Position numbers and translations under genes: made by a program. A stretch of 64,000 nt of DNA, taken from contig CM065321.1 in assembly GCA_033032175.1 (NCBI GenBank), positions 1,138,501 through 1,202,500 on the forward strand, in the 5' to 3' direction. Below, piece by piece: positions 1-10,844 of the stretch. Within the stretch, counting starts at the first letter, position 1, and every line of letters starts with the position of its first letter. Below the pieces are notes generated by a model. The model did not search any database. It was not told the DNA's origin and saw only the letters and a list, made by a program, of their open reading frames with translations. Source of the DNA: Saturnia japonica (Eukaryota > Arthropoda > Insecta > Lepidoptera > Saturniidae).

Positions 1-195
1 CTTCCACATGTCTGATCGAGACGAAATTTGGTAATGCGTTATTTCTAGCTCCTCAGCAGAGTTATCGTGTTTGGGCTCTTGGAATTAACTCATTGAATAG
101 ATAACTTACATCGGGTGTTTATTACATTTTAATTAACTTATCTCGTTACCTATATATTCAATAATATTCTGTTTTTTTGGGGTTTCGTGCCCAGA
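1..195 (+). repeat. Dispersed repeat J, partial copy
   Basis: The stretch from ctgatcgagacgaaatttgg through the tttgggctcttgg block aligns by eye with 6925-7155, with a gap. Similar 'gatcgag...gaaatttg' elements are common in lepidopteran genomes. It is cut by the window edge. No coding content is seen. Confidence 0.55.
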
Positions 196-303
196 AAATC
201 AGCTTTACTGTTAAGCCTACTTTGACCGTCTTAACTTTAAGAAGTTATTTGAACTTTGAATCGTAATAGGAATTTAGTTAAAATTTTCACAGAATATGGA
301 TTA

Positions 304-955
304 CTAGCTGTGCCCCACGGTTTCACCCGTGTTAATTTTATCCGACAAACACCGCGCCGCCAACGCACCCATGTAGTCTATCATAAATTTATTGTTCTTC
401 CCGCAGGTATAAATTATTTAAATTTTTCATTGTCTCCTAAACTATATGTCCAATATAGCATACTCTAAAGAGCAAAATGTAACTTCATAAAATTGTCTTT
501 ATGATGAAATAGCTTTTGTTTGTAAGGATTTATATGCAATGTCTAAAAACAATGTTTATAGATCACTTTTTAATTTTCAACAAATCTTTGTCATAAAATA
601 CCTTATTGTGTCTTATTTATAAGAAATAGGCATATGCTATCGCTGACTTTTTTTAGACATACTAAGTACCAATATTATTGTAGAACAATATATTTACGTA
701 TCATTAACGATTGCGCCAGCGCACGCGGATAAAGCAATTCGGGAGGGCCTACACTTCCGACTTACTTAACAAAAATCAATATTTAAGGCTATCTGAGAAT
801 TGTAGCCTAATCTTAAATAGCCTATACTATTCCTCGAGAGTCTGGCTATCACACACAAAAAAAAAATTCTAATCAGACCGGTAGTTCCAGAGATTAACGT
901 GTTTAATCAAACAAATAAAACAAAAAACTTTTCCGCTTTATTATATTAGTATAGA
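304..955 (-). mobile_element. Non-autonomous Helitron, family B copy 1 (about 652 bp)
   Basis: Read on the minus strand, the element begins TCTATACTAATATAATAAAG and ends with a hairpin (CACGG-gtgaaa-CCGTG, 316-331), 8 nt, then CTAG (304-307). The flanking bases are A before TC and T after CTAG, the Helitron A^T target rule. Near-full-length relatives lie at 33961-34604 (+) and 42919-43559 (-). It has no coding capacity, so it must have relied on a Rep-helicase supplied elsewhere. Family assignment is by structure. Confidence 0.8.
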
Positions 956-1199
956 TTACGGCAGATAATATAAATATCAAAAAGTAAAATATTAACGTAG
1001 TCTTCATACAAGAACCGTGATTCTTTTCCAACGTTCCAATAGCTACAGTAATTAATGAATTTTACTTCAGAACAAGTTAAATTATCTAAACAACAAAGTT
1101 AGAATAAAATAAATAACCACAAAACTCAGAATAATCACTTATTTTAATATGTTTGGATGTTCAAACGGTTATATCACACACAATTGTAATGGTGACATT

Positions 1200-1295
1200 A
1201 AGCCCGGGGTAACATTGCGCCGTGGACCCGGGCATTACGGTTATAATGGACTTATCCCTTACGTGTTTGTCCGGGCGACCCGGGAATGCCGGGTG
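1200..1295. other. GC-rich patch with three CCCGGG sites
   Basis: A local GC-rich island in AT-rich DNA with CCCGGG near 1203, 1228 and 1279 plus extra CCGGG. No open frame of note crosses it. It lies just upstream of a SINE copy and may be part of an older repeat. Function unknown. Confidence 0.4.
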
Positions 1296-1384
1296 TAAAT
1301 ATAACTGCGAAGGTTATCCGGTCGTTAGGGTTCTGCGAGCGGTATCGTGGATATATGTGGTAATATAGTTTTTTTTTAATATAC

Positions 1385-1590
1385 TGTAGTGGTAGGGTGT
1401 TCGAATCGTACTAGTTTGGGCTTTTGGTGAAGGAAAAAATCTTGGTGAAACGCCTACCTGATTAGCGAAACCGTCAAGTTGAAAACTTGTCGCCATTCAC
1501 CTATGTGTGTTTTGGGAGCAGCACTTGATATCTAATTCCTCTAGGGTCAGCGTGTTATAATGTTACACCATATCGTCACTTATAATTGTG
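1385..1590 (+). repeat. tRNA-derived SINE family Q, copy 1
   Basis: A B-box-like GTTCGAATC near 1400 is followed by a 'gtgaaggaaaaaatc' block and then 'caagttgaaaacttgtcgcc...cacctatgtg'. The same order is seen at 8395-8590, 25363-25560 and, inverted, 47215-47480. The 'gtgaaggaaaacatcgtga' block is typical of lepidopteran tRNA-related SINEs. The 5' part of the tRNA-like head is degraded here. Confidence 0.6.
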
Positions 1591-1974
1591 TAAAAAAAAC
1601 AGTCGTTTAATCGATTGGTTATTGATTGTATCTTAGTGCGGAATGTATGTGAGCCCGTCGAGCGACGAAAGGGAAAAAACTTAATTTGCTTTTCCAGCAG
1701 CTTGCATAGTTTGTTGGTAACTTGACGAGCTAAAAAAAAGCTTATTCGCGAAAATCTTTGTAGTAATCACACAATGCAGCCCCGTTTTATGTACTTAAAG
1801 GTAAAGTTTTGTCTAACTATCGAATAATCGATAGTGAAAATGACTAGGTTTAATTATTTGATTCTTAATCGATGTTTTACCTACACTATCTAGCAGACAG
1901 GGCCATCAGTTAATATTAGAAGAGTAGTTTCTTTATCTGTATCTTGATCTGTCAACTGCTGGTTTTTAAAATCC
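1591..1974. other. Unassigned AT-rich stretch
   Basis: No open frame, repeat end or structured RNA recognised. Confidence 0.5.
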
Positions 1975-2085
1975 ATAAGCTTATGTTATTTGAACCTTTT
2001 GTTAAGTAATTTTGGAGGCATTTTTTGTGATGTAGTTTGGTTATTGTTCACAAGTGAAGTGGTTTATAAGTAATTACTACAAACA
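1975..2085 (+). repeat. Dispersed repeat R, copy 1
   Basis: The blocks 'ggaggcattttttgtgatgtagtttgg' and 'cacaagtgaagtg' recur at 4740-4860 and, inverted, at 55495-55605. Function and class unknown; it abuts the truncated Helitron that follows. Confidence 0.5.
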
Positions 2086-2098
2086 TGTATTTGTATTT

Positions 2099-2419
2099 GC
2101 GACTTTTTGATCATAGACTATTTTCTGTTTGACATTTACAGTATTCATAAACCATTATCTACATCACTTGCTGTCACTTTTCGTTGAGTGACAATGTCAA
2201 TATTTTGGGGGTCTAAGTTCAATGGCACCGGTCATTTTTGGATTCGCAGTATTAATTTATTTAATTTAATATATTAGTAACAGATATTATAGATAAATTT
2301 TAGCTTTCTGCACTCCTTCTCCATATAAACTGTAACCATGCCAAATCTCACAGTCTTCCGTGCACGCAATACGCTTAAAAAGCTGCCGAAAGCTTTTGCT
2401 TCGCGTATTAATATATAGA
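2099..2419 (-). mobile_element. Non-autonomous Helitron, family A copy 1, 3' end missing
   Basis: The minus strand begins TCTATATATTAATACGCG at 2419 with A before it (T at 2420 on the plus strand). The body matches the other family A copies. The copy stops at 'gcgactttttgatc' and lacks the terminal hairpin and CTAG. Open frames across it are chance. Confidence 0.8.
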
Positions 2420-4214
2420 TATTCTATTTGCGTGACGTCAGCAGAATAATTGTGAATGGGCACAGTTGCCATTAAATAAAAAGTAGAAAATGAGTATTAG
2501 GAAAAGTTATATTTACATGACAAACTACAAAAATGTTATATCTATGAATAAACGCTAAGTGAAATGTTTAGGGCGTGGTCACAAGATCAATACAGGTTGA
2601 ACGAACACGCAAGCCAGCGGTATCGCGGTATTCCAACCGCGACGAAGTCTATCTCGAATACTTTGAATATTGTTTTAAAGCACCTGGGCTCTCGTACATG
2701 TTTAGATAGTATTAAAAAATGATAAAGTTTGGTTTTATCAAGTGATAATTTTAGTTCCTTCAAGTTATCGGTAACGGCGCTTTTAGTATATGCGTGAAAG
2801 AGAGACCTCCTGCACATAAATAGATTAAAAAAATATATAAAGTATACTAAGAAATATGTTATGAAAAATTTTTTTGGGTGTCCGGAGAAGTTTTAAGTAG
2901 CGTCCTGGGATTTATAAAGTGTCCTAGCAAGGTCCTGTGTTTTTAAATTGTGTCTCACCTCATAAAATTACTTCGATAAAAAAATCAAATTATCTAAGTT
3001 TCATTTACTTATTTTTCGTTCTCACTTTACAACGGAAAATGTTTTTGAAAACATGTTCATGGCAACCCTAACATATGCCATCTTATAATATGAATTGAGG
3101 TGTTTAAAAATAAAATTGAAGTAGCAATTTGTTTTGTCTTCCAACTGATGTTAAATGGTCGCTGCTATCAGTGCCCAACGTTAACCAACCGTATTAGTCA
3201 CAGATAGGTTGTTAAGGGCAGTGTTGAAAAAGATTTCAAAAAAATAGTCGGGTGGTTGTTTTGTACGGCAGACGTCCGTGTATTTACGTGGATACGTGTC
3301 CACTCGAACAGCTTCACTCTACCATATTATATGCTTTATGGAATTCACTAGATTGCTGTTAAGAAGTCCTTTCCAACCGTATATGATATCTGTATTTTGA
3401 TATGACTTTTGACGAGTCAAGACCGACATTGTATTAAGTTTTCTTAATTTTTTACTTTAACACCATATACAATAACTATTCCAGACTAACATTTTGTATA
3501 CGCAATCGATAAATATTGACGGGAATTGTCGATTGAAACTAAAACGAGCATCGTAGCTTCTCGGAGTCATAATTAATACAAAATAGAAAATATGTGACGC
3601 GGCGAAACAACTTCAAAATGGCGGTGCGTTCCCCTGATCCTTTAACTATCGAATGGTGTTATTAAATTTTAGATGTAGACGAAATAGATAAGTAAATAGC
3701 TGCAATACCAAACTGTATTCTCCGATTCTGTTATCATCCGCTTTTAATTACCTTCCACTATGGAAGCAAATTTAAAGAAGTATTCACGTAAAAAGTTATC
3801 AAATGCAATGTGTAACATTAGTTCAATAAGCCTCTATATAAAGCGAGTCGCAGTAACATTCAAATTTCCTTTATTTATATACAAACTCTCCTGAATGTAT
3901 AAAATAAGAACAAAAGCTATTCATACAGCTTGGTTTATTCTAAAATACTCGAAATATTCCGCCAGCTTAACCACACAACGGCATCGTCCGCTCGACGCTG
4001 TGCTCAAAAGCATTTTAATCGTCAACCGTGCAAGCGAGTCCGGCAGACCCGAGGCTTAACTAATGAAAAACATTCGCTGCACAGATTTCCGAATGAAACC
4101 TTTCTTAATAACCCCGGTTTTTAGATTTATCGCTGTAAAATCCATGGCGCTTGATTCAGATAAAAAACCATTGCATTTACATATTTATAGTGAAGTCACG
4201 TGGACTGAAATAAT
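2420..4214. other. Unassigned AT-rich DNA
   Basis: No gene recognised. A palindromic TGACGTCA lies at 2433-2440 just outside the Helitron. A 64-codon frame at 3930-4124 has no recognisable domain. The rest shows only AT-rich low-complexity sequence. Confidence 0.5.
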
Positions 4215-4475
4215 CCTTATTGATTTATGATAATATAACATAACATACCATCACGCCTGTATCTCCGAAGGGTTAGGCAGAGTTGTACTAATGTTCCCCC
4301 ACAGTTTGTCGGATATGTTTTTAGGCCCGTGTAATAGGGGGCAAGCCTATTGCCATTACTCGGGCACAAAGCCAAACTCCGAGATGCTACTAAGAATTTC
4401 GTAGAAAACCCAATAACGCTTTGCTTGACCTGAGATCGAAAGCAGGACCTCGAGTGATTTGGTTTAGTTATTATA
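4215..4475 (-). repeat. SINE family G, copy 1
   Basis: On the minus strand a degraded 'gaggtcctgctttcgatctc' region (tRNA-like B-box area) precedes the body 'ttatgtaga...gagtttggctttgtgcccga', which matches 21665-21975 block by block to the 'taatgttatgttatatt' end. The 112-codon frame at 4217-4555 only crosses this repeat and has no domain. Confidence 0.65.
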
Positions 4476-4739
4476 AACAAGGGAGTATAAATAATAAGTA
4501 GAAACATGCATTTGCCACAAAAATATCTGGACAGTTCCAACAAGGGCGTCACCAACTTATTAAAGTGATGTTTGAAGATTAGGAATTTAGTACGAAGTCA
4601 GGATTAAAAGGCTGATGTCCACTAACCAGTGACATTAACTATTTAAAAAAAATATAAAAGGAGTTTTAAATAACAAATATAAAAACGGAGGAGTTTTTAG
4701 CAGAATCTTGAAGTGACATGCTGTGGTTTTTTTTTTTTC

Positions 4740-4860
4740 ATTAACTTAGGTTTTTTGAGCCTATATTATATAATATCGGTGGCATTTTGGGTGATATAAT
4801 TTGGTTGTTGTGCATAATTGAAGTGAATTATAAATATAAATTGGGAACATGCATTTTGAG
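4740..4860 (+). repeat. Dispersed repeat R, copy 2
   Basis: Shares 'ggtggcattttgggtgatataatttgg' and 'gaagtgaattataaat' with 1975-2085, and the 'gaacatgcatttt' edge with the inverted copy at 55495-55605. Confidence 0.5.
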
Positions 4861-5275
4861 AAGGGAGGAGCCACCATCTTGTTAGGATACTGAAATCGTC
4901 ATAAGACAGGACACTATATTCACTTGATAATGGCAATAATGGTCTTCAATAAAGAGGACTAAATGCCAAGTTAGGAAGAAAGTTAAAAACGCTTGAAAAT
5001 CCCTATAGTTATATCACAAGACAAACTGAAGAGCTAATCTAAAGAATTTGCAATTGAATATTCAGTTAAAATAACTTATATTATCAATTGATGTTAGTTA
5101 CTATAATATATTAATCAATCTTAAACTCACTTTCTAGTTGTATAATCCAATCGTTTTTCATCATAATCCTTTATTACGTACCCTCAAATCATAACAAGCC
5201 TTAAAAACTCGCCAGGGCTCCATTTATTAACTATTCAACATCTATACAATTAATAAAATTGAAGAGTCAGTTTCT
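4861..5275. other. Unassigned AT-rich stretch
   Basis: No gene or repeat boundary recognised. Confidence 0.5.
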
Positions 5276-5738
5276 AATGTCAAAATTCAAAGTCAAAGTA
5301 TATACGATACCTATAACAAAAAGCCATTTTTTTTTTGTCTGTCTGTCTGTTTGTTCCGGGTAATCTCCGAAACGGTTGGACCGATTTTGACGGGACTTTC
5401 ACTGGTAGATAACTGAATTTATAGAAAGTAACTAAGGCTACTTTTATTTTAGAAAAATAATTAGGGTTCCGCACAAATAAAAAGAAACTGGTCATGGTGA
5501 CTCAATTCGGGCGCTTAGATAGCTTACGCTGAGTAAACCATAAGAGATATAGCAAATTAATGTTGTAAAAAATTGTAGACATTAAAAATACCTACAAAAA
5601 AGTTACGGAGAGTATACGTCTATCTTCTAAGGAAAACACACAATAAACATTCTTGTCTTAAAAATAGCTGGGAGCGGGGTAGCAATATTCGCGCGGGCAT
5701 TCTATAGTCCACGTGAGCGAAGCCGCGGGCACATCTAG
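5276..5738 (+). mobile_element. Non-autonomous Helitron, family D copy 1
   Basis: Ends with gtgagcgaagccgcgggcac and then CTAG at 5735-5738 followed by T. Internal blocks 'ggtcatggtgactcaattcggg' and 'gtaaaccataagagatat' recur at 50166-50602 (+) and, more loosely, at 43583-44117 (-). The 5' end is not clean, so the start is approximate. A run of tgtc repeats lies near 5335-5350. Confidence 0.65.
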
Positions 5739-6735
5739 TTTGTTATGTAAACAGCAGTTATTTTAAAAACTAGTTAGAGAACCACCTATTCATTTAAATC
5801 AAGCCTTCCAACATAAGTAGGACGCGCGAAAAAAAAGTCCTAGTGTTTGCACGACCTAGATACCTAGATCGGACGCTTAAAACCCTCTCGAGAAATTCTC
5901 CGTAAAAATGCGGTAAGTAATCTTAAGCTGGCAACGAAAGTGTTGCTTTTAAAATAATCATGCGATATTACTTTGAAAAGAAGCTTCTAGAACAGAATAC
6001 ATTATGTTAAAGTTCGCATCTGTCTTTAATAATGTAGTTCTCTGTACTACATGTAATCTTTTATCCAAATTTTTATGAGGTCATTTGTGTAAAAAAAGTC
6101 ACGAAAACAAATTAGTATTCTACAACGTTAGCATAATTTTTTTTAAAAAAGAAAATAGAAATAGCGCAAAGTTCAAGGGAAATATTTTTTATATAAAAAT
6201 ATTAATATATAATGTCTCAAGCAGCATGATAGATGACATCTGGGAAAGTAATGGATTGCGAAGGTTGCGCTCGGTTCAATTTTATTCTAGAATTTACGAT
6301 ACGAAAATCTATTTCAAACATAAACCGTATTATAGATGGCGTACAGGAGCCGCGCGGGGCGTGTCTCGTCTCTCATAGATTATCTAAAAAGATGAAACCA
6401 TAGATTTAATATTATATAGTTCGGCAACTTGAAAAAGAAAGACCCTTGTGTTACATTATTAGGACGAGATAGAAATACGAGACCATTTACGTAGGCGCTA
6501 TCGGCTTACGTAAATCGTGACCAAGACAAATTCCGTTTATTTTTACAAAATCTACGGTTTTAAAGTGAAATTTAATATTGAATAGATGTGTTTAATCGCG
6601 GTTACGTGTGCTATAACTAGATGTAACTCGTAAAACAAATAAAACCAGCAAATAATACGCAAACTAATGTATGCTGTTTTTTTGGTCTCGTCTTATTCAG
6701 CCTAATGCCGATCTTATACTAAATACCTTTTTCTG
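5739..6735. other. Unassigned DNA with one perfect inverted repeat
   Basis: A 97-codon frame at 6085-6378 has no recognisable domain. ATTTACGTA (6485-6493) and TACGTAAAT (6507-6515) form a perfect 9-bp stem with a 13-nt loop. Nothing else recognised. Confidence 0.45.
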
Positions 6736-7155
6736 ATTTTAACTCCCGACTCAAAAAGTGCAATGTTATAATTTTAACATGTGATCTCTGTGTTTGTGGC
6801 ATTGTAGTTCCCAAAAGCCTGAACTGATTTAAATTTAGTTTTTTTTTTGTTTGAAAGGTGACTTGATCGAGAGTGTCTTTTGCTCTGATTCAAGAAAATC
6901 TATTCAGCCGTTTAAAGATTACCAGCTCTGATCGAGTCGAAATTTGTTTTCAGTTACTTCAATGCTATTAGTAAAAACATGTTAACCTTGACCTGATGCT
7001 GCAGCACCATGTGGAATCTACCCAACTCCTGACCAACTTATAGCAGAAGTATCGAGTTTGGGCGCATTGAGAATGGTCACAATGAATAGGATAGTTGTGT
7101 TGAGGGTTTTTTAAATTTTTTAATTCACTTTCTTTAATGGGATTTCGTAGAGTAC
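6736..7155 (+). repeat. Dispersed repeat J, copy 2
   Basis: Contains 'aactcccgactcaaaaagtg', 'gaaaggtgacttgatcgaga' and 'gttcagccgttt'-like blocks typical of a widespread lepidopteran interspersed repeat. It matches 51835-52045 in inverse orientation and 1-195 at its 3' part. Confidence 0.6.
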
Positions 7156-7267
7156 AAATAACCGTATAAATAATTATCTCAATTAATTTTACGATTTAAA
7201 GATAAGAAAATTAGTAGCATTAAAAATTACCTTCACTTTTATCTTTGCCTCGAGAAGAAGGCATCAG

Positions 7268-7330
7268 GGACTCGCAATGGAAGGAACGAAGGGAAACCTT
7301 AACCCAGGAGTGGGACATCAACCATTATAG
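7268..7330 (+). pseudogene. RTE-type LINE C-terminal scrap
   Basis: One frame reads RDSQWKERRETLTQEW, the shape of the extreme C-terminus of RTE-like endonuclease/reverse-transcriptase proteins in Lepidoptera (W followed by EEA..QQW). It is only about 20 codons and 5'-truncated. Assignment is from remembered family pattern. Confidence 0.5.
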
Positions 7331-7424
7331 TGATAGTAAAGATGTAATCGTACTACCTCACCATCCTCTTTCTTCGTGAATTCTTCACTTAATTCTAGAG
7401 GCTAGTGTGACATTTTGCTGATTT

Positions 7425-7680
7425 TAATAACCGACTTCAAAAAAAGGAGGAGGTTCTCAGTTTGTTTGTATATTTTTATTTTTATGGATGTTCAATCACG
7501 ACTTCTTTGTTTATGAACCGATTTATATGATCTTATTACACTAGAAAGCGGTTTTTTTTAAGTGTGATTCTATTTTTATTTCATTGGCATTGGACCTTCG
7601 GCTTCAAAGATACACCAGGAAACTTTTCAAAATCATTGGAGTAGTTTTCATTTTTTGTTAAAAATTGTTATTACTAAAAT
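7425..7680 (+). repeat. Dispersed repeat E, copy 1
   Basis: Begins 'accgacttcaaaaaaaggag', then 'atggatgttcaa', 'tttatgaaccgattt', 'cattggcattggacc' and 'gatacaccagg'. Other copies: 20615-20795, 32664-32800, 33365-33590 (inverted), 38560-38815 and 59988-60225. A well-known lepidopteran interspersed repeat type; no coding capacity. Confidence 0.7.
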
Positions 7681-7945
7681 TATGCTTGTCCCCGACGCGA
7701 CATGACGCTTCTGTCTATTTCTAAAATATATGCCGTAAATTAATTAAGTTTGCAAACTCTCTCACTAAAGCAGCCTAGTTAATTTGTTTTTGAGCGTAAA
7801 ACAATTTCAAACAATTTCAAATTTAGTTAGCTGCCGACGTGAATTAACTCATCACGAGCCTCTGGGATATGATGCTCGCTAAAATTATACCAAACTGGTA
7901 GGCATGTGTATCGTTGGGTTGTAATGAAATGTGGTTTTATTGGAA

Positions 7946-8306
7946 CTAGCGATCGCCCTAAGGTCGAAATTCGTCCAGCGACTTTTCGATTATAGACTAT
8001 TTTCTGTTTGACATTTACAGTATTCATAAACAATGAGTATTATCTACATCACTTACTGTCACTTTTCGTTGAGTGACAATGTCAATATTTTGGGCGGTCT
8101 ATGTTCAATGGCACTGGTCGGTTTAGGATTCGCAGTATGATTATATTTAATTGAATATATTAGTAACAGATATTATAGATAAATTTTAGCTTTCTGCACT
8201 CCTTCTCCATATAAACTTTAACTATGCCAAATCTCATAATCTTCCGTGCACGCAATACGCTTAAAAAGGTACCGAAAGCTTTTACTTCACGTATTAATAT
8301 ATAGAT
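7946..8306 (-). mobile_element. Non-autonomous Helitron, family A copy 2, both ends preserved
   Basis: The minus strand starts TCTATATATTAATACGTG (8306) and ends at CTAG (7946-7949) after a near-perfect hairpin based on GGTCGAA/TTCGACC with one mismatch. A precedes TC and T follows CTAG. At 361 bp it is a good reference copy for the family. Open frames at 7827-8033 and 8160-8390 are chance readings through it. Confidence 0.85.
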
Positions 8307-8394
8307 TCCTAGGAGGCTGAAAAGGTGATGATTCAGTTTTGTTGTGCTTGGATATTGCGTCATCGATAGACCTAGGTTTGAATTCTTCAATGTG

Positions 8395-8590
8395 CCTGAA
8401 TTTTCCAGCTACCTACCATCCTCAAGTTGAAAATCTATCACCTATGTGGGTCCCGGAAGCAATATTTGAGAACCAGTTTTTCTAGCCTTAGTTTGTTACT
8501 TTTTTAAGCCACATCTTCACTTAAAATCAGGTGAGATTGTGGCCATGACGCTAAATCTATAAAGAAAAATAAAAAATCTTAAAAAAGTAT
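8395..8590 (+). repeat. SINE family Q, copy 2 (head missing)
   Basis: Shares 'caagttgaaaatctatcacc', 'cacctatgtg' and 'atcaggtgagattgtgg' with the other Q copies at 1385, 25363 and 47215. The tRNA-like head is not seen. Confidence 0.55.
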
Positions 8591-8706
8591 TTAAACACCT
8601 AGGTATGTTGCCTCGGCGAAATAAATAACTGCATAAAAAGTACCTAGTTCAATTCAAATGGATAATAAATAACGAATTATTATAATTATTAATAGCTGTA
8701 AGTTAA

Positions 8707-9047
8707 CTAGCTGTGTCCACGGCTTCGTACGTGTTTATCACACGTCAACTATTAACGTCTCTTAATAAAAAATTTAATCTTTTAAAAATTTTGAGGTTTT
8801 ATTGATAACTTTTATAGTCCATCGACAAAGGCGGCGCTAAACCAAATGTAGACAGACATCTGTGATATAAGCTTTGGGAGGCCTTCTTTATTTCCCAGTC
8901 ATAAAGAAAACGATGAGATAAAAAGTAGAATGAGACTGATGCTTATTGCTAATCAAAGATTAATTATCTTCCTGTTTAGCTTTATGTACATTATTTACAG
9001 CTGGCTACTGTAATAAGTTATTACGAAAATATGTACCTATATACGAA
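8707..9047 (-). mobile_element. Probable Helitron with 3' end at 8707, other end unclear
   Basis: CTAG at 8707-8710 with A before it (plus strand), followed by ctgtgtccacggcttcgtac, the inverted form of the 'gaagccgtggacacag-CTAG' 3' terminus. I could not place a convincing TC start, so the right boundary is set by the next element. Confidence 0.45.
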
Positions 9048-9868
9048 CTAGCGATGTGCCCGCGGCTCCGCACGCGTTTGTTATTACACCGTAGCTTTTT
9101 ACATCCCGTTTTTTTTTAATACATATTATTGACAATTCATACAGTCTATCCATTGAGGAATGACATATACTTTCCGTGTACAATTTTCATCGAAATTGTT
9201 TCAGTAATTATTGATATTGTATTTTTTTACATATTTCTGAAATCATTGTTGACGATGCTTCTAGCCTGTCAATTATGAAATCACGTATGCATCCCGTCTA
9301 CGAAATTTGTGAAAAGCGGATGATATTTTTTTTATATATATTTTTTCCAACCCTTATATCTTATCAATTATGAATTAATTCTACTTCCCGTGTACAAACT
9401 TCCGTGAAAATTGGTTAAGAAATATTAATATTATATTTTGGGAAGTTTTATTTCCCAATTCAAAAACTATTACTGACAATTTTGACTTTTAATCCGGTAC
9501 TAAATTTCATCAAAACCAGTTACGATACAAAATCCATTTTTTTTACTATTTCTAAAAATGTTATTAACTTTTATTACAGTTCATCAATCATGGAATGACA
9601 TACACTTCGCGTGTACAAAATTTTATCAAAACCGGCGAACAATTAACGAAAATGATGTTTTGGATCTTTTTTTGATATTTCTAAATGTAAAATTCAAATT
9701 TCTTATAGCCTATCAATTGACCAATGATATAAGCTTCCCGTGCACAAACTTTCATGAGAATCGAACAAACCGTTTTTGAGTTAAATCTGGACAAACAAAC
9801 AGACTGACAGATAGACTTAAAAAATTAATGCCAAATTCCTGATCAGTTTCCTTCATTATAGTAGGTCT
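9048..9868 (-). mobile_element. Helitron-type element with internal diverged tandem repeats
   Basis: CTAG at 9048-9051 (A on the outer side) followed by gcgatgtgcccgcggctccg gives a Helitron 3' end on the minus strand. The interior holds about five diverged copies of a unit of roughly 100-130 bp with the theme 'cta tcaatt.tggaatgacata..cttcccgtgtacaaa.tt.atc.aaa.c.g', near 9135, 9270, 9360, 9580 and 9710. The far end near 'agtaggtc' is degraded. The 73-codon frame at 9558-9779 is a by-product of the array. Confidence 0.6.
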
Positions 9869-9948
9869 ATGGAGAAATTTGGAAAAAATAATTAATGTAT
9901 GAATTAATTAACTTTTAATAACATGGTTAAGTTCAATTAAACTTTTTT

Positions 9949-10004
9949 GCGAGGCCCCCAAGGCGCGAGGCCCCCAAGGCGCGAGGCCCCCAAGGCACGA
10001 GGCC
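9949..10004. repeat. 16-bp GC-rich tandem repeat, 3.5 units
   Basis: Three units gcgaggcccccaaggc (9949-9964, 9965-9980, 9981-9996) and a half unit starting with a. The first three are identical. GC-rich flank continues to about 10040. Confidence 0.9.
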
Positions 10005-10099
10005 GTGGGCCGTCGCCAACGCCTTGCGCCGCGCCACCGCCGAATATCAATTTAGAAATTACTTATTAATTAATAAATAAAACCTGTATTATACTCTCT

Positions 10100-10342
10100 G
10101 TATGAAAAAGATCATCAAACTTTTGAGAATATATAGTTTGTATTTTATTTTTACGAATTCTAAAAGTACCTATGATTAATAAATAATCTTTATAACCTAT
10201 CAATTATGGAATGATGAAAAACTCGCTTTTAAATACACACAGTCAAACAAACTGAAAAAATTAATTGTCAATAGCGATATCAGTATATCAAAATTTGGAA
10301 AAAACATGTACCGTCAGAACTAAAGATTTATTAATATATAGA
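10100..10342 (-). mobile_element. Helitron 5' end with one more unit of the 9-kb array theme
   Basis: The plus-strand edge is 'attaatatataga' with T at 10343, so the minus strand begins TCTATATATTAAT after A. The interior repeats 'ttataacctatcaattatggaatgatg' seen in 9135-9780. It may be the original 5' part of the element at 9048, split by the GC-rich minisatellite region, or a separate copy. Confidence 0.5.
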
Positions 10343-10844
10343 TAACATTAGATTTTCTCTATTTTGGTAACGCTTCATAAGGCTTAAGGCCTAGGCTAGT
10401 CATGGTCATATAAAAAGACTCTCAACTGCCTGTCGTGGATTGTGACTTCACACACAGCTCTTCGTGCGACCGCTCTAATCCATTTGTATTAAGTATGTCG
10501 GAGATAAGTTATCACTTGTCGCGCCATCGCTTATACAATGTCGGAGAGAGGGTTTGATTTAAAATTCGGCAAGCCTTTGGGCTACGAAAAATTGGAAGCC
10601 CTGAGTAATATTGGATATGAATTATTAATATGCTTTTAGATGTTTAAAAAGTACATCTTGAATGTGAACTTTTTCTTTGAAAGCACGTGTGATATTTCCT
10701 TTGTTATTAAAAAAAAGTTGGATAATTCATAAACTTAAAGCTTCTCTTGTGTAGGGGCTTTGAGACTGAAGCTCCTCTTGCCCTCTCCTAAATGCGGCTT
10801 TCAACCTTCAAATAAACCAGCTCTTTCGTCCGGCCTTTCTCTTT
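10343..10844. other. Unassigned stretch
   Basis: No gene or repeat recognised; slightly less AT-rich than its surroundings near 10430-10560. Confidence 0.45.

Noticed and set aside
4217..4555. 112-codon minus-strand frame and the similar 110-codon frame at 21618-21950
   Set aside because: The two proteins resemble each other only because both frames read through copies of SINE G. They are not a gene family.
9949..10004. CRISPR-like array
   Set aside because: Units are 16 bp, directly adjacent and without spacers: a minisatellite in a eukaryotic genome.
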